Both the position numbers and the translations under genes were made by a program. A stretch of 64,000 nt of DNA. It comes from Diphasiastrum complanatum (Eukaryota > Streptophyta > Lycopodiopsida > Lycopodiales > Lycopodiaceae). Below the pieces are notes generated by a model that did not search any database, was not told where the DNA came from, and saw only the letters and a list, made by a program, of their open reading frames with translations. This document shows, piece by piece, positions 52,570-63,600 of the stretch. The stretch covers positions 25,551,803 to 25,615,802 of the forward strand of contig CM055108.1 of NCBI GenBank assembly GCA_029204225.1. The letters are read 5' to 3'. Numbering within the stretch: position 1 is the first letter of the stretch; every line of letters begins with the position of its first letter.

Positions 52570-55500
52570 ATGGCTACAAATGGAGGCTACATGTTGGAAA
52601 GCAATGATAGGCTTACCTCCCTCAACTATTCTACTTGGAAAGTAAGGATGGAGTCTTTGCTTGAGATGAATGAGTTGATGGATATTGTTGTAGGTGTGGA
52701 GGAGAGACCTTTGGCACCTCAAGAACAATTGAGGTATGACAAGAGGGCAAAGAAAGCCCTTCACATGATCAAGATGAATGTGACAAATGAGCTTATCAAA
52801 GAGGTTGGTAAGTGCACATCATCTAGTGAAGCTTGGGAAGCCTTGAAGAAGGTTTATGAATCCAAGTCTACTTCTAGAGTGTTGACTTTAAGAAGGCAAA
52901 TCTTTTCTTGTATGCAAAAGAAGAGTGAGAATGGACATGCTTTTGTTTTGAGAGTTAAAGCATTGAATGATGAGTTAGCATGCATTAATGATGGCATAAA
53001 TAATGAGGAGCTTGTTCAAGTGATTCTCAATGGCTTGTTGGATGATCATGCTAATCTTGTTCAAAGTTATGCTATCCAAAAATGTTTACCAAGTGTTGGA
53101 GACTTGCAAGAGGTCTTGTTGGCTGAAGAATTCAGGTTGCAAGCAAGAGTGGGAGCATCTTCTACATCTCAAGGAGGAGAAGAGGAGGCAATGTTCTCTA
53201 AAGGCAAGTTCAAGGGCAAAGGTAAAAGCAATTGGTCTAAAGGGCAAGACCAAGGTGAGCACTCTACTTTTGGCAAAAAGAAGGATAGATCTAAGCTAAA
53301 ATGTTTCTATTGTGGAGTCAAAGGGCATTTTGCTAGTGATTGTTTTAAGAAAAAGAGGGATCAAGGGGAAAAGCAAACCAATCTAACTATTGATGAGGGT
53401 GGGGATGAGCTTCTTTCAAATGATGCTTTTGTTATGTCATCTTGCTTGTTGGCTAATCATGGAGACATTGATCCTTGGTGGATTGATAGTGGAGCCACTT
53501 CTCATATGACATATCATAAAGAGTATTTTTCATCTTTAATGGCATTTGATGGTGATAGGAAGGTAATCTATACCGCAAATGATGGTGAGTGTGCAATCAA
53601 GGGGATTGGCACAATTCCTATTTCACTTTCTACAAATAGGAATATAGAATTGAAAGATGTTTTGCTCATTCCATCCATTACCAAGAACTTACTTAGTGTA
53701 AGCCAAATGCTTGACAAAGGATTCAAAGTTGAGTTTGATGGTGATGCTTGCTTGATCAAAAAGGGGTGTAGTATCATTGCAAAAGGGAAAAGGCAAGGGA
53801 AATTGTTCAAGCTTGATGCATGTGTTGTTGCTAACCAAGTTGGATGCATGGCAAATGAACAAATGTCAATTCAAGAGGTATGGCATAAAAGGATGGGACA
53901 TCTCAACTACAAGGCCTTGGAGGTAATAGCCAAAAAGGAGGTAGTAAGGGGACTTCCCAAGTCTCTTACTTGCTTGAATCATGTTTGTGAAGAATGTGCT
54001 TTGTCTAAATCACATAGATTGCCATATACTAGATCTATATCTAGATCTAAGATGCCTTTTTCTCTCTTGCATTCGGATATTCATGGTGTTACTACAATTA
54101 GCAATGGAGGTGCTAAGATGTATGTAACTTTCATTGATGATTTTAGTAGATTTTGTTGGGTTTATCTACTAAAGAGCAAGGATGAGGTGTTTGATGTGTT
54201 TGTCAAGTTCAAAGTTGCTATTGAGACTCAATTTACAACCAAAATCAAATGCTTGAGGAGCGACAATGGTGGTGAATACATTTCTAACAAATTCAAAGCC
54301 TTTTGCGATGAGCATGGGATCAAGAGGGAGTACACATGTCCAAGAACACCACAACAAAATGGAGTGGCCGAGAGGAAGAATAGAACCTTGTGTGAGAGTG
54401 CAAAGGCAATGAGATTGAATGCTAATCTTCCTAAACCTTTTTGGAGTGATGCTTTGTTGTGTGCAAATTTCCTATGCAATAGATGGCCAAGTGTTGTATT
54501 GGAAGGAAAAACCCCTTTTGAAGCTTTGTTTGGTACGAAGCCTAATGTCAAGTTTCTAAGAACTTTTGGATGCATTTGCTACTTCAACATTACTCTTGAT
54601 GATAGAACTAAGGAGGATCCATCTTCAAGAAAGGGCATTTTTGTTGGTTATAGTGAAGTAAGCAAAGCATATAGGATTTATGTTCCTTCAATCAAGAAAG
54701 TGTTCACAAGTAGGGATGTCATTTTTGATGAAAGTAACATTCCAAAAGTTGTTTCAAGTGATGATGGTGTTGTTGCAACTAATGTGCTTGATGACAATGG
54801 AGTTGATGACACATTGGATGTGGATGTTGAAGAAGCCTCTTCAAGTCAAATTCCAAGGAGAACTCCAAGGCATAAAGTGAAACCCTCAAGGCTCACTTAT
54901 GATGGCAAAGGTAAGCAAGTGGTGGATGGATCCAACTATGCTTTCCTAACTTCTTTTGATGTACCTTCATGTGTAGATGAAGCAAGGCAAGAAGAGGAAT
55001 GGATCCAAGCAATGGATCTTGAGTTTGAAGCACTTATGAAGAACAACACATGGAGATTGGTGGAGCTTCCAAAGGGCAAAAGTGCAATTGGATGCAAATG
55101 GATCTTCAAGGTAAAGACAAATCAAGATGGATCTATCAACAAGTTCAAGGCAAGGTTGGTGGCTAAAGGTTATGCTCAAGAGCATGGCATTGACTATGAG
55201 GAAACCTTTGCACCCGTGGCAAAGATGGTGAGCATAAGAGTAATCATTTCCCTTGCAACTCTTTATGGATGGGATCTTTGGCAATTAGACATTTCTAATG
55301 CTTTCTTGAATGGTGATCTTGAAGAGGAAGTCTACATGGAGCAACCCGAGAGCTATGTTTCTCATAGCAAGCCTAATCATGTGTGTTTTCTACAAAAAAG
55401 TTTGTATGGTCTTAAGCAAGCACCAAGGAGTTGGTATGCTAGGCTTAACTCTTTTCTACTTTCTCAAAACTTCACTATGAGTGAGTATGATCATTCACTT

Positions 55501-56520
55501 TACTTTAGAATTAGTGCTAATGATGTTACAATCCTTCTAATTTATGTGGATGACATTATTTTAAGTGGAGGGAACAAGGAAGAAATAGAAGATATCAAGA
55601 AAGCACTAAAAAAGGAATTTGAAGTGCATGATCTTGGTCTTTTGAGCTATATCTTAGGAATAGAAGTAATTAGAACTTCTCAAATCACTTTTATTTCACA
55701 AGAGAAGTATGCTATTTCTATTCTCAATAGATTTCATATGGTAGATGCAAATCCTATTGATACACCTATGGAATCACATGTAAAGCTAACTATAAGAGGT
55801 AATGAAAGATCCTTCGAGGACATTACTCTCTATAGGAAGCTAATAGGTTCTCTTATATATCTAACCATCACAAGACCTGATTTATCTTATTGTGTTGGTA
55901 GATTAAGCCAATTCATGCAAGATCCTAGCATAGAACATTGGAAACTAGGAAAGAGGATCTTGAGATACATCTCGGGAACAAAAGATTTTGGCATTGTTTA
56001 TAGAGGCTCATCACCTAACTTATTTGGTTTTTCAGATTCAGATTTTGCAGGAGACCTTATGGATAGAAAATCCATAAATGCACATGCTATTTTCATAGGT
56101 GATGGAGCTATCTCATGGATGTCGAAGAAACAAGCAACTATATCACTTTCTTCTAGTGAGGCCGAGTACAAAGCTTTGACATCATGCACAAAGGAGATGG
56201 TGTGGATCAAGAGGATGATTATGGAGCTTCATTTGCTGGATTTTTCAGAGAGTCCAATCATCTTTTGTGACAACCTTTCAGCCCAAAGTCTAGCAAGCAA
56301 TCCGGTTTTCCATGCAAGGAGCAAACATATCGAGGTGGCTTACCATTTTGTGAGAGAACAAGTGTTGGCAAAAGAGATCAAGCTTGAACATGTCCCATCA
56401 AAGGAATGTGTGGCTGATATCTTTACCAAAGCATTGGGAAAGGACTTATTTTTCAAGCATAGAACAAGTCTTGGTGTACTTTCTAAATCTATGCTAAAAC
56501 TAGTTGAAGAGGGAGTGTGA
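52570..56520 (+). CDS. Copia gag-pol polyprotein, 1316 residues
   Basis: Starts MATNGGYMLESNDRLTSLNY. Parts: gag (about 1-290) with zinc knuckle CFYCGVKGHFASDC at 245-258; aspartic protease (WWIDSGATSHMT, about 303-314); integrase with HHCC region (VWHKRMGHLNYKAL, about 437) and DDE core (LHSDIHG, RSDNGGEY, PQQNGVAERKNRTL); reverse transcriptase (about 820-1075) with YVDD at 992-995; RNase H (about 1150-1310; DSDFAGD, SLSSSEAEYKAL, ARSKHIEVAYHFVRE). The order protease-integrase-RT-RNase H is diagnostic of Ty1/copia. The TGA stop (56518-56520) lies inside the first five bases of the 3' LTR. Gag and pol share one frame, so the polyprotein is presumably cut by its own protease. Confidence 0.96.
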   Translation: MATNGGYMLESNDRLTSLNYSTWKVRMESLLEMNELMDIVVGVEERPLAPQEQLRYDKRAKKALHMIKMNVTNELIKEVGKCTSSSEAWEALKKVYESKSTSRVLTLRRQIFSCMQKKSENGHAFVLRVKALNDELACINDGINNEELVQVILNGLLDDHANLVQSYAIQKCLPSVGDLQEVLLAEEFRLQARVGASSTSQGGEEEAMFSKGKFKGKGKSNWSKGQDQGEHSTFGKKKDRSKLKCFYCGVKGHFASDCFKKKRDQGEKQTNLTIDEGGDELLSNDAFVMSSCLLANHGDIDPWWIDSGATSHMTYHKEYFSSLMAFDGDRKVIYTANDGECAIKGIGTIPISLSTNRNIELKDVLLIPSITKNLLSVSQMLDKGFKVEFDGDACLIKKGCSIIAKGKRQGKLFKLDACVVANQVGCMANEQMSIQEVWHKRMGHLNYKALEVIAKKEVVRGLPKSLTCLNHVCEECALSKSHRLPYTRSISRSKMPFSLLHSDIHGVTTISNGGAKMYVTFIDDFSRFCWVYLLKSKDEVFDVFVKFKVAIETQFTTKIKCLRSDNGGEYISNKFKAFCDEHGIKREYTCPRTPQQNGVAERKNRTLCESAKAMRLNANLPKPFWSDALLCANFLCNRWPSVVLEGKTPFEALFGTKPNVKFLRTFGCICYFNITLDDRTKEDPSSRKGIFVGYSEVSKAYRIYVPSIKKVFTSRDVIFDESNIPKVVSSDDGVVATNVLDDNGVDDTLDVDVEEASSSQIPRRTPRHKVKPSRLTYDGKGKQVVDGSNYAFLTSFDVPSCVDEARQEEEWIQAMDLEFEALMKNNTWRLVELPKGKSAIGCKWIFKVKTNQDGSINKFKARLVAKGYAQEHGIDYEETFAPVAKMVSIRVIISLATLYGWDLWQLDISNAFLNGDLEEEVYMEQPESYVSHSKPNHVCFLQKSLYGLKQAPRSWYARLNSFLLSQNFTMSEYDHSLYFRISANDVTILLIYVDDIILSGGNKEEIEDIKKALKKEFEVHDLGLLSYILGIEVIRTSQITFISQEKYAISILNRFHMVDANPIDTPMESHVKLTIRGNERSFEDITLYRKLIGSLIYLTITRPDLSYCVGRLSQFMQDPSIEHWKLGKRILRYISGTKDFGIVYRGSSPNLFGFSDSDFAGDLMDRKSINAHAIFIGDGAISWMSKKQATISLSSSEAEYKALTSCTKEMVWIKRMIMELHLLDFSESPIIFCDNLSAQSLASNPVFHARSKHIEVAYHFVREQVLAKEIKLEHVPSKECVADIFTKALGKDLFFKHRTSLGVLSKSMLKLVEEGV

Positions 56521-57168
56521 AAAATTGTCAACTAGTAGTATTTTCCTAACTTGAGATTTTGTAGGCCTATGGCCAAATAAAAGTTAGAGATAGGTTCATA
56601 CATGTATGTAGAGGCCCAAAGTATGTGTACACTACTTTTGAGGTCACATTAATTAGAGGAGGTCGAGTGTGGAGCTCTTCTATTGGCTCATAATTTGGTG
56701 CATTCCTATTTGACCAAATTTCTAGGTATATGGGTGAATCCTATTGGACCCCAATTTTAGCCTATCATAAGACAAGTGGCCAAGAGGCACTATGGCTGCT
56801 ATAAATAGCCATCTCCACGAGTATGTACACATCTCATTTTCATTCTATTGAATGAATGTTATGCTCTTTGAAGGTCCATCTTCTTCTCTCTCACTTTTTT
56901 GTTCATATCTTGCATTCTAGCCACTAGAATTGTGATTTCTTTGTTGCTATGGCTTCACACGTGTGAAATGCAGGTTGTAGGCTCTGAAGTACGGACAGGG
57001 ACAGCAAGTTTCTGTTTGTGGAAGCTTATGATCAGATTTTGATGTTTAGTTGATGTTTAGTATGCTTAACATCACAATTTCTATCATTTTTTCAATCTAG
57101 ATGTGCATAACTTCCATGGCCAAGATCTTTATGAAACTTTAGCATCTTTTGGATCTGAGTTTTTCACA
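56516..57168 (+). repeat. 3' LTR of the whole copia element
   Basis: Matches 51308-51960 throughout by eye, with its TATA box at 56800-56807. Its first bases supply the pol stop codon. Confidence 0.95.
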
Positions 57169-57690
57169 ATAGCTTCATGCAATTGTACTCATTGTTCATT
57201 ATAATCAAAGTGCGATTTGTCCTACTGATGTTATTGGTCATTGCGCATTTGTTTGAATCCATCATTTGAACTATTTTGCTTCTAACTGTGGTGTTTCTGA
57301 TCCACGCATCTAGCTCGCTCTCATCTTTCGCACAAAACCATTGATTTATGACATGGTATCAGAGCAGGCATCCAAGTAATTTGCTTCTCATTGCGGATTA
57401 TTAGTCTTGTTTCTATTAAGACAACGAACTAGCAAGCGTGCAACCAACAGTATTCCGAAATCATGTTACTATCAATGATCTCGCTCAACCAGAATGGATC
57501 AGTCTTCTCAAATCGAAAGGCTCGATGGAGGGAACTATCATCTCTAGAAGTTCAAAATGAAGGTCATGCTATTAGCCAAGGAACTGTGAGACGTTGTTGA
57601 TAGCACAGAACTCAAGCCAGAAGGTTAAGCAGCTACTATCACCAAGTGGAGACTGAAAGATGACAAAGCTTTTTTCATGATCACTCTCAA
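57169..57690 (+). mobile_element. Older copia remnant, LTR end and gag start
   Basis: The LTR end is followed by primer site TGGTATCAGAGC at 57355-57366 and by a gag start at 57493 (MDQSSQIERLDGGNY). Broken. The LTR end differs from that of the RNase H remnant that follows, so the two may come from different elements. Confidence 0.6.
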
Positions 57691-59124
57691 TATAAAAGAT
57701 TATAGGAGCCTTATTGGCTCACTTATATGGTTAACAGTGACTAGGCCTGATCGAAGCTTTAGTGTACATAAGCTAAGTCAACACGTGCAGGATCCAAAGT
57801 TATATCACTGGAAATTGGCTAAAAGAATCTTGAGGTATATATCTTCTACCTTAGATTATGGATTATTCTACAAAGGAGAAGATCTGATTTTGATTGCTTT
57901 TTCAGATTTAGACTTTGTAGGAGACAGGTTGGATAGAAAATCCACAAGTGCTTACACAATTTTTCTTGGAGGAAACTTAGTTTCTTAGCTATCAAAGAAG
58001 CAAGCAACTATATCCTTATCATCCTGTGAAGCTGAGTACAAATCTCTTACAACCACAACAAAGGAGATTTTATGGATCAAAAGGCTACTTTTGGAGCTAA
58101 AGTGTTATGGAGATGAAGACCTTCCAATTATCAAGAATGATAACATTTTTGCTCAGGCTCTTGCAAATAATCTTGTGTTCCATGCAAGGAGCAAACACAT
58201 CGAGGTAGCTCATCATTTTGTAAGAGAAAAAGTCATTGGGAGAGAGATCTTATTGGAGCATGTTGGATTTTCAAATTGTGTTGCAGATCTTCTCACCAAG
58301 CCATTGCTTAAGGATGTCTTTATCAAGATGAGGTCTAACCTTGGCCTAATTTTGAAGTCTATGTTGGATAGGAACATATATTTTAAGGATGAGTGTGAAG
58401 ATTAAAGTAGTAAATATCTACCTATCTCGAGTTTTGGGGCCATGACCATGATTATTTCCATTGTAAACTATGTTGTACATAAAGGTATGTGAATTGAGCA
58501 CATAATTTTCTAGAATAGGTCGAGTTTGAGTTAGGTAGATTCAAATTTGATTTCATGCAAAAGTTTAGATAGCATGCAATGTCATTCAGTATGCATGCAA
58601 GCCACATGCAATCAGTGCATGCAACATGCAAAGTGGTTTCTGTGATCTACACATGTCTAGGCAGTTTTATGAGTTGACATGCAGTACATGCAATATCCAT
58701 GCATGCAATTACACATGTGGATCCTTGGTAGTTGAGTTAACTGAGTTAAGTGGACTCTCCATGCAACACCACTGTAGAAACTCGAGCCACTTTGATGTAG
58801 GGAAGCTGTGACATGTTTTGCTATATTGTGAATAATGAGATTTTGGTGTTTTGGACTCATTCTCTCTCCACCCGAGTATTCTAGTGTTATTTTTCTCTCT
58901 CTACCCGAGAGCAGCCTATTTTTCTCATATTGAGCACTTAGAATTATTTCTAACATTCATTCCTCATAGTGAGAAGTTAGTTTTTTCAGTCAGATGTATG
59001 TCATTGTGCTCTTGCCATAGGTTTTTCAAGTAATCTGTTCTCTGATCAATCTTGTGCAATCACAACACTTTAGTAAGATCCTGTAAGTTGTGTGGTGAAG
59101 TACACACGTGCTAAAAACTTCACA
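57691..59124 (+). mobile_element. Copia RNase H region and 3' LTR remnant
   Basis: RNase H region 57700-58400 (YRSLIGSLIWLTVTRPD, KRILRYISSTLDYGLFY, LDRKSTSAYTIFLGG, ARSKHIEVAHHFVRE), then a probable 3' LTR 58394-59124 (TGTGAAGATT...AAAACTTCACA). Broken, with few breaks in what remains. The same LTR family lies inverted at 63601-64000. Confidence 0.8.
58394..59124 (+). repeat. Copia LTR, about 731 bp
   Basis: TG...CA ends. It contains many GCATGCA motifs in 58555-58710. The section 58720-59124 recurs inverted at 63601-64000 at high similarity by eye. Confidence 0.72.
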
Positions 59125-62100
59125 GTTTTTTTTTACCAATTCTGGAATAGATATTGGATATCTAGAACAGTATAATATTTGGTTTTGTTGAGATCCATGT
59201 TCCTTTTGGGTTAGTGAATACACTTGCGGCATTTCAACTATACTTGAACGATAAATTTCATCTCGTCCATGCCGGGGTACAATGCGGAGTGGTATTCTTT
59301 GAGTATCGCTTAAGGGGCATGAGGGGCATGAGGGATTTCAATGGTTAGAAGTATCTCTTGAAATTGGTTGTGAATTTGATCCTATATCTGGGTATAGAAT
59401 AGCCAGTCATTTTGACTTTTTGGGCAAAACAGATCTAGATGCAGAGGATTCTTGGAAAATAAGCTGGTGGTATGGGACATCAGTGATTCCAAAGGGGATT
59501 TCTTGGGTAGAATGATATGTAGACTGATGGCTAGTGATTGTTGTAATACTAACAAAATCCATTGGTTTTTGCTTAGGGTATATTGGGAGATTATGAGATA
59601 TAGATCGATCCCTAAATGGTATCTCATTAATTACAAAATCTGGAAACCCTTAAATCTATTTCTCTATTATTTTAAACCTCTACTTTTTAGAAATTTCTTA
59701 AATACAAGACAATTGGATTGAGATTCATATAATTCCTTCCAGTGTAGAACTTTGTTCTGAAGGACTGTTATAGTTATATGAGATTGTACTTTCATACAAG
59801 GGTAAATATAGCTCAAAATCTATGATATTTTCAATTGATTAAGTGGAATTAGATTTTCTGAACCCAAATGTTTATCTTTATTTGATAGTTGGTTATTGAG
59901 ATGTAATATTTCTATCACTCGAGATAAGATATTTTGTGATTCTGAGGAAAAATTCCGGTTTGTTATAGTATTCGATAATCATTACTAACTTTTTCAAATC
60001 TTTGATATCTTATACGTTGTCTCATGAGAACTTTTCAATCGAAATTATGGAATTTCTTTTTAAAAGGGGGAGAAGAAAAGATAGGAATAATATTTCCGAG
60101 GAATCAACCAGTTGCATAGTTTTTTGAATAAAAATCCAATATGTGTGCAGAGGTAGAACTATCCAATTGAAATAAAGAAACTCTCTAAGTGATTGTTTTG
60201 GATAGTTTGGAACTAGATGAGTTTTAAGAATATTGAGCTGTGAGATATTCATTAATATGGAAAGTAGTGGTAAAGATTAAATTAAGGTTCACTGATTGTT
60301 ACCAAGTACCATTTTGTTATGGATTGGATCAATGGAATAAAGCTTTAATCTTAACATTATGTCCAAAGATGTCCAGGTGTATAAGTTAGCCTAATCTTGG
60401 GTTGTACACTAAGATCTGATGTAGGTTGATGGGTAGAAGAAATTTTGTTAATAAGAGTTAGATGGTTGGAAAACTTGCAAGATGTGAAATTATTCACTTC
60501 AAAGATTTCCCATATATGTTATTTACTCATGAGAAATAGAGTTTGTTGTAGCTGAGTTGCAAGATTCTCAGTGAGTTATGTGAATACATATACGGATTAT
60601 GGATATCTGTCAGTTGATAGCCTATGTTTATGTATAGGAACATAGTTGGATATGCTGCTTTTTGTACATCTTAATCTTGTGGATCTACTATGTGTTTCCT
60701 ATGTGCTGAGTTTACATCATATACTTAAACTAGTCAGAGTGCATAGACATATAAACAACTAATGTGTGAAACAGTTCCTTGCAGGTTAATGGTTCTTTCC
60801 GTGGAAAGGATAATGCATTAACTTAATGATGGTTTGGAAGAGGATCTAAATGTGGTGCTATACTAGTCTGCACTTAGACATTTAAGATTTCTGAATCATT
60901 TACAATTGAATTGAGTAATTGGATTACTCGTGATTTGAAGTTAATTGGTTGAATAAGCAGTGTGAAGAGAATTCATCGAAAACTGTTTATTTGGATCTAT
61001 ATTGCTTATAAGACATGTGATTTGTGAGTCATCTGGATTCATTTTTGAGAATTGTGTGCATAGAATATAGAAGATTCTTGATATAGAATATTTCTTGGAG
61101 GAGGAATATCCTAAGTTATTGACTGTATCCCAGTGAGCTCATATTGGATGACAGAGTCTAACTAATATCAAGGATAACCACTGAATTCAGTTGGAATTCA
61201 GCATAACTTTGTAATATCTAGATGTTCTTCTAGGTGATTGTATAAAGTTTATATTGTTAAAGGTGGATGTTATAATGGCCTTTAATTACTTGGTTGATTG
61301 TAGAATTTGGAACTCATAATCTGGTTAAGAATCGGGTTGGAAGGATATTCTTGGAATCCAGTAATTTTCTTTGTGGAAAGATTCAGAATGTTTCTTATAT
61401 TTCTTGAGTGTATGTTGTGCATATACTCCAGTATCTTCTAATGACTAAGTATGATTTTGGAATCCTGTAAATTATGATTGAAGAATCATATGATTCTAAA
61501 TGTTATGATTGAGGAATCATAAATGGATACTTACTGGACATTGGAAGATTATATAGGAATATGATAATTCTTAAGATATTGAGTAATTTTTGATCATTTG
61601 GAAAAGTTAAGGATTTAGATCAGTTATTTCAACTCTAAATTTTTTTACTTTTGTACATACATCTCACATGCATGTTCTTTAAGTAATTAGTTTACTTATG
61701 AGGAATTTGCTTATTTTAGTGGATGAAATTCTACTACAGATTGTAGACAAGGGATGCTTGTGTACTGTTTTTAGCCTAGATAGACAAGTTTATCAAGATT
61801 GAAGATTGCTATTTTCTTGCATATGTTGCTAGGAATAAGAGCACTTACCACAAGGGAGTATCTGGGGTACTTAGGACTGAGTTAAAGTCATTTTTATCAT
61901 GAAGAATCTCCTAAGAGATTTTGGTGGGATGAGCTTAGTTTCTGAAAAATTCTAAGTGTATTGGTACCAAGAAGCATTTATGATAGGTCTGCAAGAAATT
62001 GTAGATAGTCTTGGACTATAGTTATTTGGATCTTTAAACTTTGGAGCATTGATTTCCAATGGATGGTGACATTTCACCTAAAGATTCATGTAAATTGAGG

Positions 62101-62289
62101 TTACTTGAAGGTGTCGTTACTAGATTGGAGAGAATCAGGCCCAATAGGAAATTTTATCTCTTAGCGTACCTCTAAAGGTCGATATAGTACTTCAGTGCAG
62201 AGATATATAATTTGTGAATTATTACATCTCTAAGTACTTATTTGCTATTGAAGTCAGACTAAGGATTGATTTTCAGGGTAAAAGTGAAA
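59125..62289. other. AT-rich, gene-free stretch, probably decayed gypsy interior
   Basis: No motif recognised with confidence. A stretch at 59260-59300 (CGTCCATGCCGGGG...GCGGAGT) faintly resembles the start of the gypsy LTR at 62628, so the interval could be the interior of that element, decayed beyond recognition. Confidence 0.3.
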
Positions 62290-62960
62290 GTTAAATGATT
62301 GATTTATTAGCTTTTGAACTTGATCTTCATGATTGGTCGATTGCTCATCCTGTGTATCATGTAAATTTAGTTTATATAATGATGACAGTTAGATGTATTG
62401 AAGATTTTACCCATTTGGAGGACTTATCATTCAATGTACCTTTGGGACCTGAAAGAGTACTCGGGATTAGAGATAAACAATTGAGAAATCATTCTATCTC
62501 TGAGTGCTTGCTTAGGTTGGTTGGTCGAATTGAGGATAATGATTCCTGGGAAAGATTTAAAAGCATACAAATTGGATCTTCCCTAGTTACTCGTTTTGAG
62601 GACAAAACTAGTTTAAGGGGGGAAGAATGATACGTCCATGTCCAGTATGTGGGATTCGGAGTAATTCCTGATATGGATAGCCGGTCACTCCAGTGTATAT
62701 GTTATTGGTTATGCCTCATCATTCTGGGCTTGGCGTGTATAGATAATTAATAATCATATGAGGGGCACTTGCATGGTGTATGACTGCTATAATGCAAGAA
62801 TAGAAGGTCAATAGCTTAATATAGGCTGCATGGGGATCCTAAGGGGAATCTTCTCTCTTTGGAGAGAGAATACATACCATGGAAACTCACTCATCGCCCT
62901 ATTGGAATTTCAAATTCTTGAGCCAGGTTTCCTCTCCTCTCTTGCATTCATTCACCATGG
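62290..62960 (+). mobile_element. Ty3/gypsy 3' end remnant
   Basis: A frame at 62295-62630 matches the tail of gypsy polyproteins: AFELDLHDW, AHPVYHVNL, PERVLGIRDKQLRN, SWERF, FEDKTSLRGEE. A purine tract (AAGGGGGGAAGAA) and TGATACGTCCATG, the probable 3' LTR start at 62628, follow at once. Old and broken. The LTR seems to stop near 62960 where unrelated copia sequence begins. Confidence 0.62.
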
Positions 62961-62988
62961 CATGGGGGTGAAGTGGTTAGAGTATTGA

Positions 62989-63600
62989 CTAGCCATTTCT
63001 TGTTGGTTGGGTGGTTTTGCTCCATAGATGTCCTTTTGGTTGTTTTGCAACAGGATCTAGACCGATCGTCATAAGGTGATTCTCACAGTAGTCAACCCCA
63101 TAAGTTTGTTCATATCCTTTGACAACTAGTCGAGCTTTCCATTTGGTTGTTGAAACATCTGGATTGAGTTCAACTTGAAAATCCACTTAGTGTCAATGAT
63201 CTTTGCATTAGGAGGAGGCTCGACAAGATACCAAGTCTTGTTCTTCATCAATGAATTATACTTAGCATTCATGGTTGTGTGCCAATTGTCTACGCTTGAA
63301 CTCGAAAGTGCTTCTACTACTGAGGCAGGTTCATCATAAGTGATGAATGCTTGAGGGATATAACGATCAGGCTCATGTTGATGTCGAGCAGACCTTTTAA
63401 CAATAGTCAGTTGCTAAGATGATGATTCTCCTAGTTGTGCGACATGAGTATCTTCAATTCTTGTCGGAACAGTCGTAGGTCAGGGCCTGTCGATGGTGAG
63501 TCATTGTAACGAACTCATGTACTTCTGCAGCTAACAGGATCGAGTTTCTTTCTTAGATCAGAAGGAATCTGCACATAGCAAAGACAACCAAACACTCGAA
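62989..63600 (-). mobile_element. Copia integrase-tail and RT fragment, minus strand
   Basis: On the minus strand from 63600: VFGCLCYVQIPSDLRKKLDP (integrase C-terminal region), then a linker, then KARLVVKGYEQTYGVDY (reverse transcriptase start) down to 63000. Broken, several breaks. It abuts the inverted LTR at 63601. Confidence 0.68.

Larger units (their letters stand above)
51308..57168 (+). mobile_element. Whole, young Ty1/copia LTR retrotransposon, 5861 bp
   Basis: It has two 653-bp LTRs (51308-51960 and 56516-57168) that match base for base wherever I compared them, with a constant offset of 5208. Both run TG...CA. The flanking 5-bp target duplication is ATAGC (51303-51307, 57169-57173). 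The primer site TGGTATCAGAGC follows the 5' LTR, and a purine-rich tract (GAAGAGGGAG) precedes the 3' LTR. One uninterrupted frame codes for gag-pol. It looks whole and recent; the lineage within copia is not assigned. It is inserted in an older copia remnant. Confidence 0.96.

Noticed and set aside
59125-62289. A host gene in the AT-rich stretch before the gypsy tail
   Set aside because: No open frame above about 90 codons, no motif and no splice pattern; old element DNA is more likely.
62953-62990. Second tRNA-like head (GGTGAAGTGGTTAGAGTAT)
   Set aside because: It resembles an A-box region but no B box follows, and there is no target duplication.
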